From Tragulus kanchil (Eukaryota > Chordata > Mammalia > Artiodactyla > Tragulidae), in assembly GCA_022376925.1 (NCBI GenBank), contig JAIOJX010000028.1, positions 75,295,001-75,359,000 of the forward strand: a DNA stretch of 64,000 nucleotides. The letters are read 5' to 3'. Below the pieces are notes generated by a model, which saw only the letters and a list, made by a program, of their open reading frames with translations, searched no databases and was not told the DNA's origin. Position 1 is the stretch's first letter; each line of letters begins with the position of its first letter. Shown piece after piece: positions 36,301-51,300 of this stretch. Made by a program: the position numbers and the translations under genes.

Positions 36301-39300
36301 GTCTGTCTATATTCTGCCTCTTCTGGAGCAGAGAGAGACAGAGCGGACTCCAGGAGTGACAAAAGTTATGTTGAGACAGCTCCTACCGGTTCCTGACAAG
36401 TGACAGTGTCAAGATCAGCTACTCTCACCATCAGCGAACTATGGGCTCATCTCTTCCTTCTACTGTTGGCTCAGCATGTCACCTTGTCAATTTAACCAGT
36501 CTGGGCATCAGTTTCTACACTCTTCAATTAAACTGAGGACCATATAATCTCAACCTTTATAAAGAAGAGATAATAATCAACTGAAATAATTTGGAAGCAC
36601 CTAAAGTCCAGTGCCTGGCCTAGAGTAGACAGGGAATTTCATGGAATAGTCACTGTTGCAGAGTTGGACATGAATAAGTAATGTTACACACACATATATA
36701 TGACAGTTAGATTCTCAGAAGTACAGTGTACCTCTGGATGACTGTAGTTAATCTCCTACTATACATATTGATATGGTGCATAACAGACAAAAAAATAACG
36801 TAAGAGGTCATGTTCAGATAACAGATGTGTGTGTGTGTGTGTGTCTGTGCTAAGTCGTTTCAGCTGTATCTGACTGGGACCCCACAGACTACAGCCTGCC
36901 AGGCTCTTCTATCCACGGAATTCTCCAGGCAAGAATACTGGAATGGGTTGCTGTGCCCTCCTCCAGGGGATCTTCCTGACCCAGGGATCGAATGTGGGTC
37001 TTACATCCCCTGCATTGCAGATGGGTAAGATGGTTCTTAGCCTAGCATCACCTGGGAAGCAGATTTGCTAAATTCTAGGATAATCAGCAATTTCATTCAT
37101 TCACATTTATCTATTTGTAAGGGGGGATTTTGAATGGATTTCTTAAAGTGCAGTGAATACACAAAGACAATTCATCAAACCCCATGAATCGGGTCCTTAA
37201 CCGAGGCTCTATGAACAACTTATATGTACAGAGTTTATGTGTGTGCATTACATTAGGAAAAGTCCACAGCTTTCCTCAAAAGATGAAGAATTACTACCCA
37301 ATCATACTCTAGCCTGAGGATGTTTTATTCACATTAGCAAACTGGAAATTAATATTTATATACAACTGTCAATAGAGAATGGTTCAAAAGAATCATAAAA
37401 ATTTTCATCAGTGTATCTGTCTGTCTGTCTATATTCTGCCTCTTCTGGAGCAGAGAGAGACAGAGCGGACTCCAGGAGTGACAAAAGTTATGTTGAGACA
37501 GCTCCTACCGGTTCCTGACAAGTGACAGTGTCAAGATCAGCTACTCTCACCATCAGCGAACTATGGGCTCATCTCTTCCTTCTACTGTTGGCTCAGCATG
37601 TCACCTTGTCAATTTAACCAGTCTGGGCATCAGTTTCTACACTCTTCAATTAAACTGAGGACCATATAATCTCAACCTTTATAAAGAAGAGATAATAATC
37701 AACTGAAATAATTTGGAAGCACCTAAAGTCCAGTGCCTGGCCTAGAGTAGACAGGGTAGATGGATGGCAATGCCAGTATCAAGATGGTACACTACATTAA
37801 ATTCTATGGCACATGCAGGTGTCATCTGTTAATGGTTAATCTCAAGTGCAACCCTGGATAAACATTACAGAAATCAAGAAGTGAGGAGAAAGTCAGAATT
37901 GCAAAAATCTTACCCAAGTCCCTGATTTGAAATGAAACTCAGGCTCAGAGGTGACAGTGCAAGTTGCCCAGCCACTCGGCTGCAGCTAGAGCTAGCTCTG
38001 TGGGCAACATGGCTGCCAAGCCTCCTGATTCACTGCACAGCCAAGGTGCACTGCAGGCGTTTCCCCTCCAACAGCAATAATACGAGAGACAGGAGGCAAA
38101 ACCATACAGCAACTATTAGAGAAAGACCAAGTTTCCCCTTTAATGCATTTGTCTGACTTTCGTTAGTGTGATTTTTAAACTGGAAAAATTATGAAACAAG
38201 GTAAATCAAAGATGTATAATTTCGAGGGAATCTCGCCTCAAAAGGCACATTAAGAATAACGACAATAATAAATCTATAATGAGAAAAAGAAGATAAATAT
38301 CTATGGAGCTTCTGTAACTCTCCTAAGGACAGACTCTAGAAGTTACCTTTGTACTTCAATAGTTCCCATGGTTTCATATGCAAAATCACATTTATTGTCA
38401 ATTTCAATAGCCTTGCTGATAAGCTCCAAACCTTTATCCAGATCTTGCTTCCACTGAAGTTGAAGTAAACTGAAAATGCAAAACAGTAGTAAGATGTGAC
38501 CATGGCCCAGTATCAATTCTGCTCTCAATCAATTTATAATTAATAACGAAAACCAAAATCTACAACATCATAGAACATCAGTTTTTTCTCCCTCAATTTA
38601 TAGTGTTTTTGTAGTCTAAATTTCTTATTATCAATGGTCTAGGCCCTGTTATTAACTTTCTTTGCATAGCTTAATGTTTTAATTTATGTAAATTTAAGTG
38701 AGGGCTTCCCCTGGTGGTCCAGTGGGTAAGGACACCGCCTTGCAGTGCAAGGGGCACCGGTTCAAGCCCTGGCCTGGGAAGTGCCCATGTGCTGCAGAGC
38801 GGCTGGACTGATGTGTCCAATTACCGAGCCGGAGCTCTGGAGCGCATGCGCCCAGAGCCGATGCTCTGCAACGACAGACGCCACCGCGATGGGAGGCCCA
38901 CGGGAGCCAAAGAACAAAGACGGATGAACATAGAGAAACGAAAGACTAAAAGAAGTGGCCCGCCTGCTCCCCTCCTTCCCCAACCCGACCCCCGCCCAAA
39001 ATAAATAAATAAATCTTTAAAAAAAAAAAAATTTAAGTGAAGTTTTAAGATAATTTAAGTACACTAGAACAGGAAAGACTTGTTTTACATATCTCCTATT
39101 TTGATATAAGTAACACTGACAGGATATTCAGAACTGAAATCCTTAAGCCAGCAAGTGACACATTTACTAATTATACAATAAGTAAAAACATGAGTAAAAC
39201 CAAAAAAAAGTAAAGTGAAGCATCCACAGTAGTAAGAAATTTTTCAATTAGTTCACTGACTCTACCATAGTCTCTCAGTGAGCAAAACAGATCCATCTTA

Positions 39301-42300
39301 TTACTATGCAAGAAATTTAGCTTTTTTACTGGAACAAACAGACCCAGTAAAACACATACCCTTTATGAACATATGTTGTGGCATTATCTGGTTCCAGATT
39401 AATACATTTATCATACATTTCATCAGCTTTGCCAAACTGCTGTTGATCTGTTAATGCCTATGGGAAAGAGATATTTCAGTTGAAATTGGTAACTGAATCA
39501 ATTTATGCAATTTAATGGGAACTCCAAACCTTTATCCAGATCTTGCTTCCACTGAAGTTGAAGTAAACTGAAAATGCAAAACAGTAGTAAGATGTGACCA
39601 TGGCCCAGTATCAATTCTGCTCTCAATCAATTTATAATTAATAACGAAAACCAAAATCTACAACATCATAGAACATCAGTTTTTTCTCCCTCAATTTATA
39701 GTGTTTTTGTAGTCTAAATTTCTTATTATCAATGGTCTAGGCCCTGTTATTAACTTTCTTTGCATAGCTTAATGTTTTAATTTATGTAAATTTAAGTGAG
39801 GGCTTCCCCTGGTGGTCCAGTGGGTAAGGACACCGCCTTGCAGTGCAAGGGGCACCGGTTCAAGCCCTGGCCTGGGAAGTGCCCATGTGCTGCAGAGCGG
39901 CTGGACTGATGTGTCCAATTACCGAGCCGGAGCTCTGGAGCGCATGCGCCCAGAGCCGATGCTCTGCAACGACAGACGCCACCGCGATGGGAGGCCCACG
40001 GGAGCCAAAGAACAAAGACGGATGAACATAGAGAAACGAAAGACTAAAAGAAGTGGCCCGCCTGCTCCCCTCCTTCCCCAACCCGACCCCCGCCCAAAAT
40101 AAATAAATAAATCTTTAAAAAAAAAAAATTTAAGTGAAGTTTTAAGATAATTTAAGTACACTAGAACAGGAAAGACTTGTTTTACATATCTCCTATTTTG
40201 ATATAAGTAACACTGACAGGATATTCAGAACTGAAATCCTTAAGCCAGCAAGTGACACATTTACTAATTATACAATAAGTAAAAACATGAGTAAAACCAA
40301 AAAAAAGTAAAGTGAAGCATCCACAGTAGTAAGAAATTTTTCAATTAGTTCACTGACTCTACCATAGTCTCTCAGTGAGCAAAACAGATCCATCTTATTA
40401 CTATGCAAGAAATTTAGCTTTTTTACTGGAACAAACAGACCCAGTAAAACACATACCCTTTATGAACATATGTTGTGGCATTATCTGGTTCCAGATTAAT
40501 ACATTTATCATACATTTCATCAGCTTTGCCAAACTGCTGTTGATCTGTTAATGCCTATGGGAAAGAGATATTTCAGTTGAAATTGGTAACTGTCTCCTTA
40601 ACCAGTTAGAACTATGTTGCTCATTAATCATTAAAACTGACTTCATTTAACCATTCAATACCAAATCACTGTTTCAGAGGGGTTGTTGTTTAGCTGCTCA
40701 GTCATGTCTGACTATTTTGCAACCTCATGGACTCTGTCTATGAAATTTCCCAGGCAAGAATACAATATATAACTCTCTCTACGGTGAAGCAAACATAAGA
40801 AGAGGGACCAAAAAATAGAAACTTAGTGTAAACAGACTTGTAATAGCACAATGCTCAGGGAAGCCAAAACCTATTTTGATGGTTAACATATGAGAGAGAA
40901 ATGTACAATTATGAAACTTGTGTAAAAGAGTTGTTCCTGTTATTGCTTTCTTTAAAAGCTAGTCAATGGCCTTTGCTCTTTTAGCTGCTTATAGAAATCT
41001 GCACCAAAAAAGTTTTTCTGAATTTTACTTCAGTGATGAGGGTGGTCACCTTCTGGTTTGTTCCTAATTAAGTATAAAGTATAAACCCATTCAGTACATA
41101 TGTCATACAATTATCTGTGTCCTATTTTAACTTTTATACATGGTATACAATGTTATATATTATAGTACTGTGGTATTACAGTATATGCTTTCACTAATTA
41201 GTAGAGCATGCAGTCAGCAACCAATGTATCATTTTCTTTTAATTGTCATTCTGTCTAGGAATTAAAAGAACAAAGACTGAAAAGGTAAGATTTCAAACTA
41301 AGGTTGAAGAATTCCTGGGCTGTACTTCATACCAAGAATTTAGCCCCTGCCAGTGCCATGATGTGAGGACTTCTAAGAACAGAGCCAGCACACCAGTCTT
41401 CGCACAGTCCTCTCAACAGTCCCTCCAAGGGAAGTTCTACCCCGTGGAGCTTCTCTTACAACTTGACCAACCACAGTAAGAAGCAAATCAAAAACAAGAT
41501 AATAAACCTTCAGAATGTCTGGAGGTAGAAGTCTACCATGGGCTGTCATTTTTAAATGCTTCCTACTTCTGTGATGCTTGGGGGGGAAAGAAGGAGGGAG
41601 GACACATTTCTTTAGGATGAAAAGAGTAAGACAAAATATATAGATTTGAGATGGCTGGTTTTAGAGCTACCAAAAGCAACTTTTAAGTTAAACACGAAGA
41701 AACATTCATTCAGAAATCACTTTGAGGGAAAACTCTTTTTTAACTGTGGCTATAAGAAGCTCATCATTTTCATTTAAATGGATGATTTAAAGTTAATAAA
41801 ATTTCAAAGACTAACTTAAACTGTGATCAGAAAGTGAAATAATGAAAATTTAAGTCCCAACTTTCCATAGTTTTGATCCTAAATCAAAGAAAGCTTCAAG
41901 AATTTTAGACAAATCATAGAGATTAAAATGAGCTGTTATAGACTAACCATTTAAAAGAATAGTGTTCAAAGAGAAAGAAAGCTGTTTCCAAGGACATTTT
42001 GCCCACCAACTGCATACAGTGTATTTCACTAAAGTAATTAAATTTTTACAGATACAAGAATACATGAGGGAATTACTCCATTAAAGTTTTTCTGAATTTT
42101 ACTTCAGTGATGAGGGTGGTCACCTTCTGGTTTGTTCCTAATTAAGTATAAAGTATAAACCCATTCAGTACATATGTCATACAATTATCTGTGTCCTATT
42201 TTAACTTTTATACATGGTATACAATGTTATATATTATAGTACTGTGGTATTACAGTATATGCTTTCACTAATTAGTAGAGCATGCAGTCAGCAACCAATG

Positions 42301-45300
42301 TATCATTTTCTTTTAATTGTCATTCTGTCTAGGAATTAAAAGAACAAAGACTGAAAAGGTAAGATTTCAAACTAAGGTTGAAGAATTCCTGGGCTGTACT
42401 TCATACCAAGAATTTAGCCCCTGCCAGTGCCATGATGTGAGGACTTCTAAGAACAGAGCCAGCACACCAGTCTTCGCACAGTCCTCTCAACAGTCCCTCC
42501 AAGGGAAGTTCTACCCCGTGGAGCTTCTCTTACAACTTGACCAACCACAGTAAGAAGCAAATCAAAAACAAGATAATAAACCTTCAGAATGTCTGGAGGT
42601 AGAAGTCTACCATGGGCTGTCATTTTTAAATGCTTCCTACTTCTGTGATGCTTGGGGGGGAAAGAAGGAGGGAGGACACATTTCTTTAGGATGAAAAGAG
42701 TAAGACAAAATATATAGATTTGAGATGGCTGGTTTTAGAGCTACCAAAAGCAACTTTTAAGTTAAACACGAAGAAACATTCATTCAGAAATCACTTTGAG
42801 GGAAAACTCTTTTTTAACTGTGGCTATAAGAAGCTCATCATTTTCATTTAAATGGATGATTTAAAGTTAATAAAATTTCAAAGACTAACTTAAACTGTGA
42901 TCAGAAAGTGAAATAATGAAAATTTAAGTCCCAACTTTCCATAGTTTTGATCCTAAATCAAAGAAAGCTTCAAGAATTTTAGACAAATCATAGAGATTAA
43001 AATGAGCTGTTATAGACTAACCATTTAAAAGAATAGTGTTCAAAGAGAAAGAAAGCTGTTTCCAAGGACATTTTGCCCACCAACTGCATACAGTGTATTT
43101 CACTAAAGTAATTAAATTTTTACAGATACAAGAATACATGAGGGAATTACTCCATTAAAGCTTTCCCATGTTACAAGTTTAGGGTCACTGTTTCCAAACA
43201 TCCTGGGGACCAGGAGAAACAAAGCCATTTGCTTCCACAAAAGCTGCCACAAGACCAGCACTGTTTTCTGATTTCCATGACAGGATTCAGGATACAGACG
43301 CACTTCTTTACAAAAGAACTGGCAATTAAAAAAATATGAAAAATGATGTTTACCTGGGCATATAATGCATAGCCTTCAGCACACTTTGGAAATTTCTTTA
43401 TGACCTCTTCAAAACCTTTCATAGCTGCTTGGATTTGTGAAGAATTGTTTCCTGTATATGCCTGCCGATACTGTGTAAAAAATCAAAATAGGCTGTCAAA
43501 TCAAGAACTCAAAAATTCAGGAAATTCAGGAAATAAAGGTCACACAAAATTATATAAATTATTCCCAGAAAAGCAGGAAACTTGCTGACAAAACTTGCTT
43601 CATCTAAAAGGGCTCCAGGGGGCATCTGGATAGCAGGGATCCTAAGGTTACGCACACAGGATGTCACTGCCACTATACAGTTTCCAGACATTCACTATTC
43701 TAGGAGACAGACTAACTTGTAAAAGGTTGACTCTGCATACAAGTAGGGGAATTTTAAACTCAAAATGTAACTTACCATTTTACTAAAAGCATTATAAAGC
43801 TCCTTCATCTGATAACATTTTACATTTATAATACAGATACATTTGTGACCTAAGTCTTTTCTTTAAAAGGAAGCGTCTTTTAGGACTCAGGGTATGGGAC
43901 TAATTGGAAATACCTCATTTCATTAGAAATGGTCTTATTTTATCTGATTTTCAACTTTATGTTTCTGACTAGCTCTACAAAGGTGAAATGAGAGGTGAGT
44001 TAAATGGTGTCATGACTGCCAAGTATTTCCCTGAAATGCTTTTGTTCTTTGTACTGGTTTATGGTAAGTAGACACTGCTGTTTAGGGGAAGCATAGAATC
44101 TGGGACAAGCATCTATCAAGATGAACCAAATAAAAGTACCTCAGGTTAACATACACATTTCTATTTCTTTAAGTTGACATCTTTTTCTCCCTGTCTTAGT
44201 TAGGGGGAGTAAAATAGATGATTTTCTAGACAGTGAGATACTCATTTTTGTTAACAATGGGAAATACTGGTGTTTAGGAAAAATACAAAGAAAGTAGAAC
44301 CTACCAAGGCAAAACATTTCTGAGCTTGTGCCAGAGCTGACTCAGGTCTTAATCTAATACATTCATCAAAATCTGCTACTGCTTCTTCAACTTGATCAAG
44401 CAGTATTTTCAGCTAAGGCAAAAAAAAGTACATAAATAAGCATAGTTCAAAACAACAACTACAACAGTTAAGTATGTACTGTGCCTTTTAGCATAATCAG
44501 CATAACGCTAAACCTGAAATTATTCAATACAGAATTTCTTTCTACAGTGAACCTGAAATCTTAATAGTTTGAAAGGAAAGATTCTAAAACTTAGAAAATG
44601 GTGTCCAATCTTTTTAAAAAAACACTATAAACCTACCATTTTTTAAGTCACTCATAAGTGATTTTTTCTTCTAGAAAATGAAGTATCTCTGCAGTTTCAA
44701 ACTTCAAAGTATGGATAGATCAGACATTAAATAATTACATTTCAAATTAATCTTAAGATAGACCCAGTAAGGATTAAAATATCAAGAATTTTAAGGTCAT
44801 CCCAGTACTTCTTAAGACCCTACTGACAGAAACATTAGGTAAAATTCTCCATTAGAAAGAGCTTGAACTTTTTATGTTGTTACATGGATTAGTCTATACT
44901 TTCCACTCTAATACATTTTAAGAGGCCACATCACACAAGCAGATTTATAAGGCTGAAATCAGGAACTGTTTTCTTCACTATAGATTTCTATGAAAAACCA
45001 AGTATGTATGTTATAAAGCTCCATTCAGAAGAGATTTTTTGTGATACTCTCTAGATAGCTCAGGTTAATAATTCCTTACAAGATGCCTACAAAAATCATT
45101 CTGTTGATTCTAGTGTTAACTCAAAATGCTCACTATATATATTTTTTAATCTGTCACTATCATTTTAATGTTTAATGAAACAGAAACACCTAAAAAACAG
45201 ACTTGAACTAGCAGGCCTGTATTTGTAGCCTTTCTCTTCTTTTTTTTCCACAAGTATCAGGACAAATATTCAAGATGAAACTAAATAAATGCCAACCCAA

Positions 45301-48300
45301 AGTAACCCACCCTAATACTTTGTTCATAGCTATCAGAGAGGTAAGAAAACTTACAGGCATTCTCAAAAATGCTATCAAATTCCTCAATTCAAGGATCAGA
45401 ACTCTTTAAGAAAATTAGTGTACCTGTCCTCGGTGATGATAAACATCTGCGTTCTGAGGATCAATGTCGGCAGCCATGTTAAAATCTTTTGTAGACAGCA
45501 AAGGCTGCTGCTGCTGCATGTACATGCTGCCTCTTTTGATGAGAGCATTTGCTCGAAGCTATATTCCCAAAATGAAGAAAGATTCGTCATTCCCACTTTT
45601 AATTCTAATTTATTTTTAAACAGTAGCTTTATGAGCTGTAGTTCACATACCACAGCAGTCACTGTTAGTACATGACTAAAAATGCTGTGCAACCATTCAC
45701 CACTAGAATGTTTTCATCACTCCCAAAAGAAACCTCACACACTAGCAAGCACTATTTCACTTCTAATTCTCAGTCTCTGGAAACTACCATCCCATTTTCT
45801 ATTTCTACAGATTTGTATATTGCAGACATTTTATACAAGTGGAACTGTATAAACTGTATGTGGCCTTTCTGTGTCTTTTTTCATGTAGCATGTTTTCAAG
45901 GTTCATTTGTGTTCTAACATGTACGTTATTCTTTTTTAGGGGCTGAATAATATTCCATTGTAGAGCTATATCACATTTTATTTATCTGTTCACCAGCTGA
46001 TGGACATTTGAATTGCTTCCCTTTTTTGGGTCTTATGAATAATGCTGCTAAGAACATTCATGTAAAGTTTTGTGCTGTCATATATATTTAATTTTCATGG
46101 GTATATACCTAAGCAAGGAACTGCTGGGCACATGGTAACTCTAGGAACTCCCCAAGTAATTTCCAAAGGGATTTCCCCAGTTTACATTCCTACTATCAAT
46201 GTGTGAGAGTTCCAATTTTCCCACATCTATACCAATACTTTTAATTGTCCAAATTTCTGATGATAGCCATTCTAGTGGGTATAAAGTGATACCTCATTGT
46301 GACTTTGATTTGCATTTCCCTAAGGGCTAATGATGTCGAGCATATTTTCTTGTTCTTATTGGTCATTTGTACATATTCTTTGGAAAAAAGTCTACTCAGA
46401 TCCATTCTTATTTTTAAATTAGGCTATCTTTTTATTGTTGAGTTGTAAAGCGACTTTAATAAAAGTTCTGGAAATGTGGAGCATATCCTCCCTGCCCCCC
46501 CTTATTTAGTGTACCTGTCCTCGGTGATGATAAACATCTGCGTTCTGAGGATCAATGTCGGCAGCCATGTTAAAATCTTTGTAGACAGCAAAGGCTGCTG
46601 CTGCATGTACATGCTGCCTCTTTTGATGAGAGCATTTGCTCGAAGCTATATTCCCAAAATGAAGAAAGATTCGTCATTCCCACTTTTAATTCTAATTTAT
46701 TTTTAAACAGTAGCTTTATGAGCTGTAGTTCACATACCACAGCAGTCACTGTTAGTACATGACTAAAAATGCTGTGCAACCATTCACCACTAGAATGTTT
46801 TCATCACTCCCAAAAGAAACCTCACACACTAGCAAGCACTATTTCACTTCTAATTCTCAGTCTCTGGAAACTACCATCCCATTTTCTATTTCTACAGATT
46901 TGTATATTGCAGACATTTTATACAAGTGGAACTGTATAAACTGTATGTGGCCTTTCTGTGTCTTTTTTCATGTAGCATGTTTTCAAGGTTCATTTGTGTT
47001 CTAACATGTACGTTATTCTTTTTTAGGGGCTGAATAATATTCCATTGTAGAGCTATATCACATTTTATTTATCTGTTCACCAGCTGATGGACATTTGAAT
47101 TGCTTCCCTTTTTTGGGTCTTATGAATAATGCTGCTAAGAACATTCATGTAAAGTTTTGTGCTGTCATATATATTTAATTTTCATGGGTATATACCTAAG
47201 CAAGGAACTGCTGGGCACATGGTAACTCTAGGAACTCCCAAGTAATTTCCAAAGGATTTCCCCAGTTTACATTCCTACTATCAATGTGTGAGAGTTCCAA
47301 TTTTCCCACATCTATACCAATACTTTTAATTGTCCAAATTTCTGATGATAGCCATTCTAGTGGGTATAAAGTGATACCTCATTGTGACTTTGATTTGCAT
47401 TTCCCTAAGGGCTAATGATGTCGAGCATATTTTCTTGTTCTTATTGGTCATTTGTACATATTCTTTGGAAAAAAGTCTACTCAGATCCATTCTTATTTTT
47501 AAATTAGGCTATCTTTTTATTGTTGAGTTGTAAAGACGACTTCTTTAATAGAGTCTGGATTACAAGACCCTTATCAGATATATGACTTGTGACTATTCTC
47601 TCCCATCCTGTGGAGCATATCCTCCCCTGCCCCCACCTTCTGTCATTTTCACTGCTGGTGTCAAACTTAAGGAACCATTGCTAAATCTAAGGAAATGTGA
47701 AGATTTCTGCCTATGTTTTTTTCTAAGAGTTTTATAGTTTTGGCTCTTACATTCAGGTCTCTGATCCATTTTGAGCTCATTTTTCATACATGGCATGACA
47801 TGTACATTACTACTTGCCATTAAAACAAAAAGTCGTGATCATGAAATAAGAAAATGGATTCTTTTCCAAAATTTTTTCAAGGCAAAACTACACAGAAATG
47901 TCCTCAATGAAACAAACAAGAATTCCCCCATAATGACAGCAAAACCACAGAACATATCTGTAATTATCAGGAAATGAAATTAAAGATAATTATTACTAGC
48001 GTTATCAACTTGAAAATCTCATTTTATTTTATTTCTTTTTTTTAAGATTTATTTATTTATTTATTTTGGGCGGGGATCGAGTTGGGGAGGGAGGGGAGCG
48101 GGCCACTTCTATTGGTCTTTCATTTCTCTATTTTCATCCGTCTTTGTTCTTTGGCTCCTGTGGGCCTCCCATCGCGGTGGCGTCTGTCGTTGCAGAGCGC
48201 CGGCTCTGGGCGCATGCGCTCCAGAGCTCCAGCTCGGTGATTGGACACATCAGTCCAGCCGCTCCGCGGGCACATGGGATCTTCCCTGGCCAGGGATCGA

Positions 48301-51300
48301 AACAGCGCCCCTTGCACTGCAAGGCGTGGACCACCAGGGGAAGCCCGAAAATCTCATTTTAAAAAGGACTTTTAACAAATAGTTTAAATTACCTTTGTTT
48401 ACAAGAAGTTAAGATAATTTGCTAGCAAATACTTAGGCCTTAAAAACAACTTTCATTTTTCACAAAATACATGAATGATTCATTTGAAGGTGAACAAAGC
48501 CAGAGTTTACTTAATCCAGTGAGGAAAGAGAGATGTTAACCAACCAACAGTACTTTGGTGGCCAACCTCTGTTCTTGTTACACTGAACAGAAGGTTCATA
48601 TAATTCAAAAGACCCCCACCAAATCTAAACTATGAAAATACCTGCATATACAAGAACACGTAGAAAATGAAACACTGTTGCAGCCACACAACTGCAAAAC
48701 CATCTGGCATATTTCTATATTACAATATATTTTTAGACCTTGTTTTTTCTTCATGTAAATCTTTCAGAATACACTGAATGCATTTCTTTTTATTAAATGC
48801 ATTGTGTAACCTTGTACTGCATATAGCATATTACTGTAATATTACCTGTAGGACTGCTACATCACCCTTATTCCCACCAAATACTATTCAGTACAGTAGG
48901 CTGAAGCTATATGGGGAAGCTGAAGCTAACAGATACTATAGAAAAATACAAGCCTTTCCTAGTTAAAGGTAACTATCAGTGATATTTATGTTTTAGTTTC
49001 ACTGCACCAACTCAATCATCATTAGGTGTAGTTCCTTCCAAAACAAAAGTCTTTTGAAGAACGGCGACTGAAATACTGAAAATTTGGCAAAGCATCCCAA
49101 AAGTCTCATCTTTATTTACTATCCATTTTTTTAACACGCACACACAGAATTTAAAATGTACCTTCACGTTGGCTTCTTGCAAGCTGATGACCTTATCTAA
49201 ATCTGGTTTGGCTGCGTTGGCATTGCCAATAAGCAGGTAGAAAGTAGCTCGCAGTAACAATGCTTCTGCCATGTATTTGCCTTGAGCATCTATTTCTTTT
49301 GAACATTCACTTATGATTTTATCATAGTTTTCTTCTTCCATATACTGTTTGGCTTTTATATATCCAGAACTGTAAACAAACAGAAGAAATTACTAATCTT
49401 ACTGTTTATTACAAATAAAATGAGCATAAGAAATTACTAAAAAAGGATCAATGTGGCTGAAACGTGCCACATTCCGTAGACCTGAGGTAAACAACTGTCC
49501 TTTTCCCTGTAACAAGTTAGCCAGACTGTGCAGGACTGCAGGCCGGGAGGATGGGGTGGTGGGAGTTGGGTAACACAGTAGTATTTTTGATGCAGACAGA
49601 GGTTTTTCTTGCTGTCTTGGGAAGAGAGTTTTAAAAAGGGAAACCACAGAGAAATTGGCAGAAACCTACAGTTATTGCCCAGGCTTTAATATTTATACAC
49701 ATGAAAAGATAAGCTAATGAATGACAGACTGATCTGCAACACAGGAAAGGATCCTGTCTTCCTCACCTTCTTATCGGTGGCACACTGATGGCACTCAACT
49801 GTTATTTTATGATGAACAGAAAGAACAGAGAAACAGAAAGTAATCAAGTGCCTTTTAGGGTCATAGGACCCAAGAGAAGAGGTGTTACCTGAGTTGTACT
49901 TTATAAAGATCACTCCAGCTGTGTTGTGAAAAAGGAACTACTAAGGAGCAAGAACTGGAGGCAGAGGAAGAGCTAAAAGGCTCTTGTCTAGAAGTTGTGC
50001 TGTTTCACCTAAAAGAACAGACCTAGAATGAACAGGTGGGAATATCAAAGCAGACTCTAGCCTGCCTGAATTCTCCAGGCAGGAATACTGGAGTGGACTG
50101 CCACTTCCTACTGCAGGGGATCTTCCCCACCCAGGGACTGAACCCAGGTCTCCTACACTGCAGGCAGATTCTTTACCATTGGAGCCACAAGGGAAGTCCA
50201 ACTCTTTCAGAAGAAAAGGTGAGAATATCTAAGAAGCAAACTCTTCCATCAAACAGCACTTACAACGCCCTTCCCCTACTTTTTAAAAAGCAACGACCAC
50301 AACATCATCACTCTTCTAGGATGATAACTTTTAATGAGAATGCTTATAGAAAGGTTTTTTTTTAACAGAAAAGGATGTTACACTAGATGCCCTTAAAGGG
50401 GTCTTACAAATATAAGGCACATAAGAAATTATACTTTCTTATTTCATTTGCTACCTATTCTGAATAGAGAGAACTGGCAAGTGACTTAAAAGTTATGTCA
50501 GTCAAAATTCTGTGCTAATCTCTCCTACAATTACATTATAATATTCCCTGCACTCTTCGTTTTATTCCTCAGGTCACCAGGGTTTGGACAAAATAATTAG
50601 ACTGGAAATAATAACTGTTGCTATTTATTGAGAGCCTAAGTGCTAGACGCTTACAAACATGACCAGTAAACCTCACAATAAGCCTCAAAGGTAATTTCCC
50701 CATTCAAAAAATGATGACGCTAAGGCTCAGAGTAAAGCAGAATTCGAAAACTTAGGACCAACTCCAGCTGGTGTTCTTGTGAGAGATAGTTATGTCCTGC
50801 CACCTCTCAATACAGCTTTTGCAATACTGGTAATAATTTCACTGTAGTTTTTCTAGGAGAATGACTACTTTCTAATTAGAACAGGCAATTACTGCATCAC
50901 CTCAAACATTTACTTCCCATCTAAAATTTTCTCAGAAATTTTTCATCAACTAATCCAAATAAGAATACCTTGGTACAATTATGTGTAGTATCCTCCATTA
51001 AAAGCTGACCAATAGTGGTAGGAAAACTGAGACACACAAATCAAAAGCAGTCTTCTCCCTTAAAGACTGAAAGTTCCAGTATGTTTTAGATGCAAAATTA
51101 TGCTTTGCTATGGGAAGAGCATTCCCTTTTCTTTCAAATTCATTAAAAAATGTCATGTTGGTAATAATGCTGTGTCTTCTCTTGGAGAGGTGAGCTAGCT
51201 TCAACAGTAAAATAAAGTATTACTAAATATAAATGGATGAGCAGGCTAGATAGCATATGTGTTACAGTACATCACTTGACTACCAGCTGTAAACACAGTG

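Larger units (their letters stand above)
35491..37755. repeat. Tandem pair 13 (35491-36634 / 36635-37755), offset 1122
   Basis: TOMM70 intron 11. The joint 36635-36660 is a shortened form of 35491-35540. Confidence 0.9.
38424..40591. repeat. Tandem pair 14 (38424-39521 / 39522-40591), offset 1098
   Basis: Carries part of TOMM70 exon 11, a young SINE and exon 10. Confidence 0.9.
45413..47640. repeat. Tandem pair 16 (45413-46504 / 46505-47640), offset 1091
   Basis: TOMM70 exon 7 and adjacent L1. 46450-46504 is a shortened version of 47535-47640. Confidence 0.9.
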
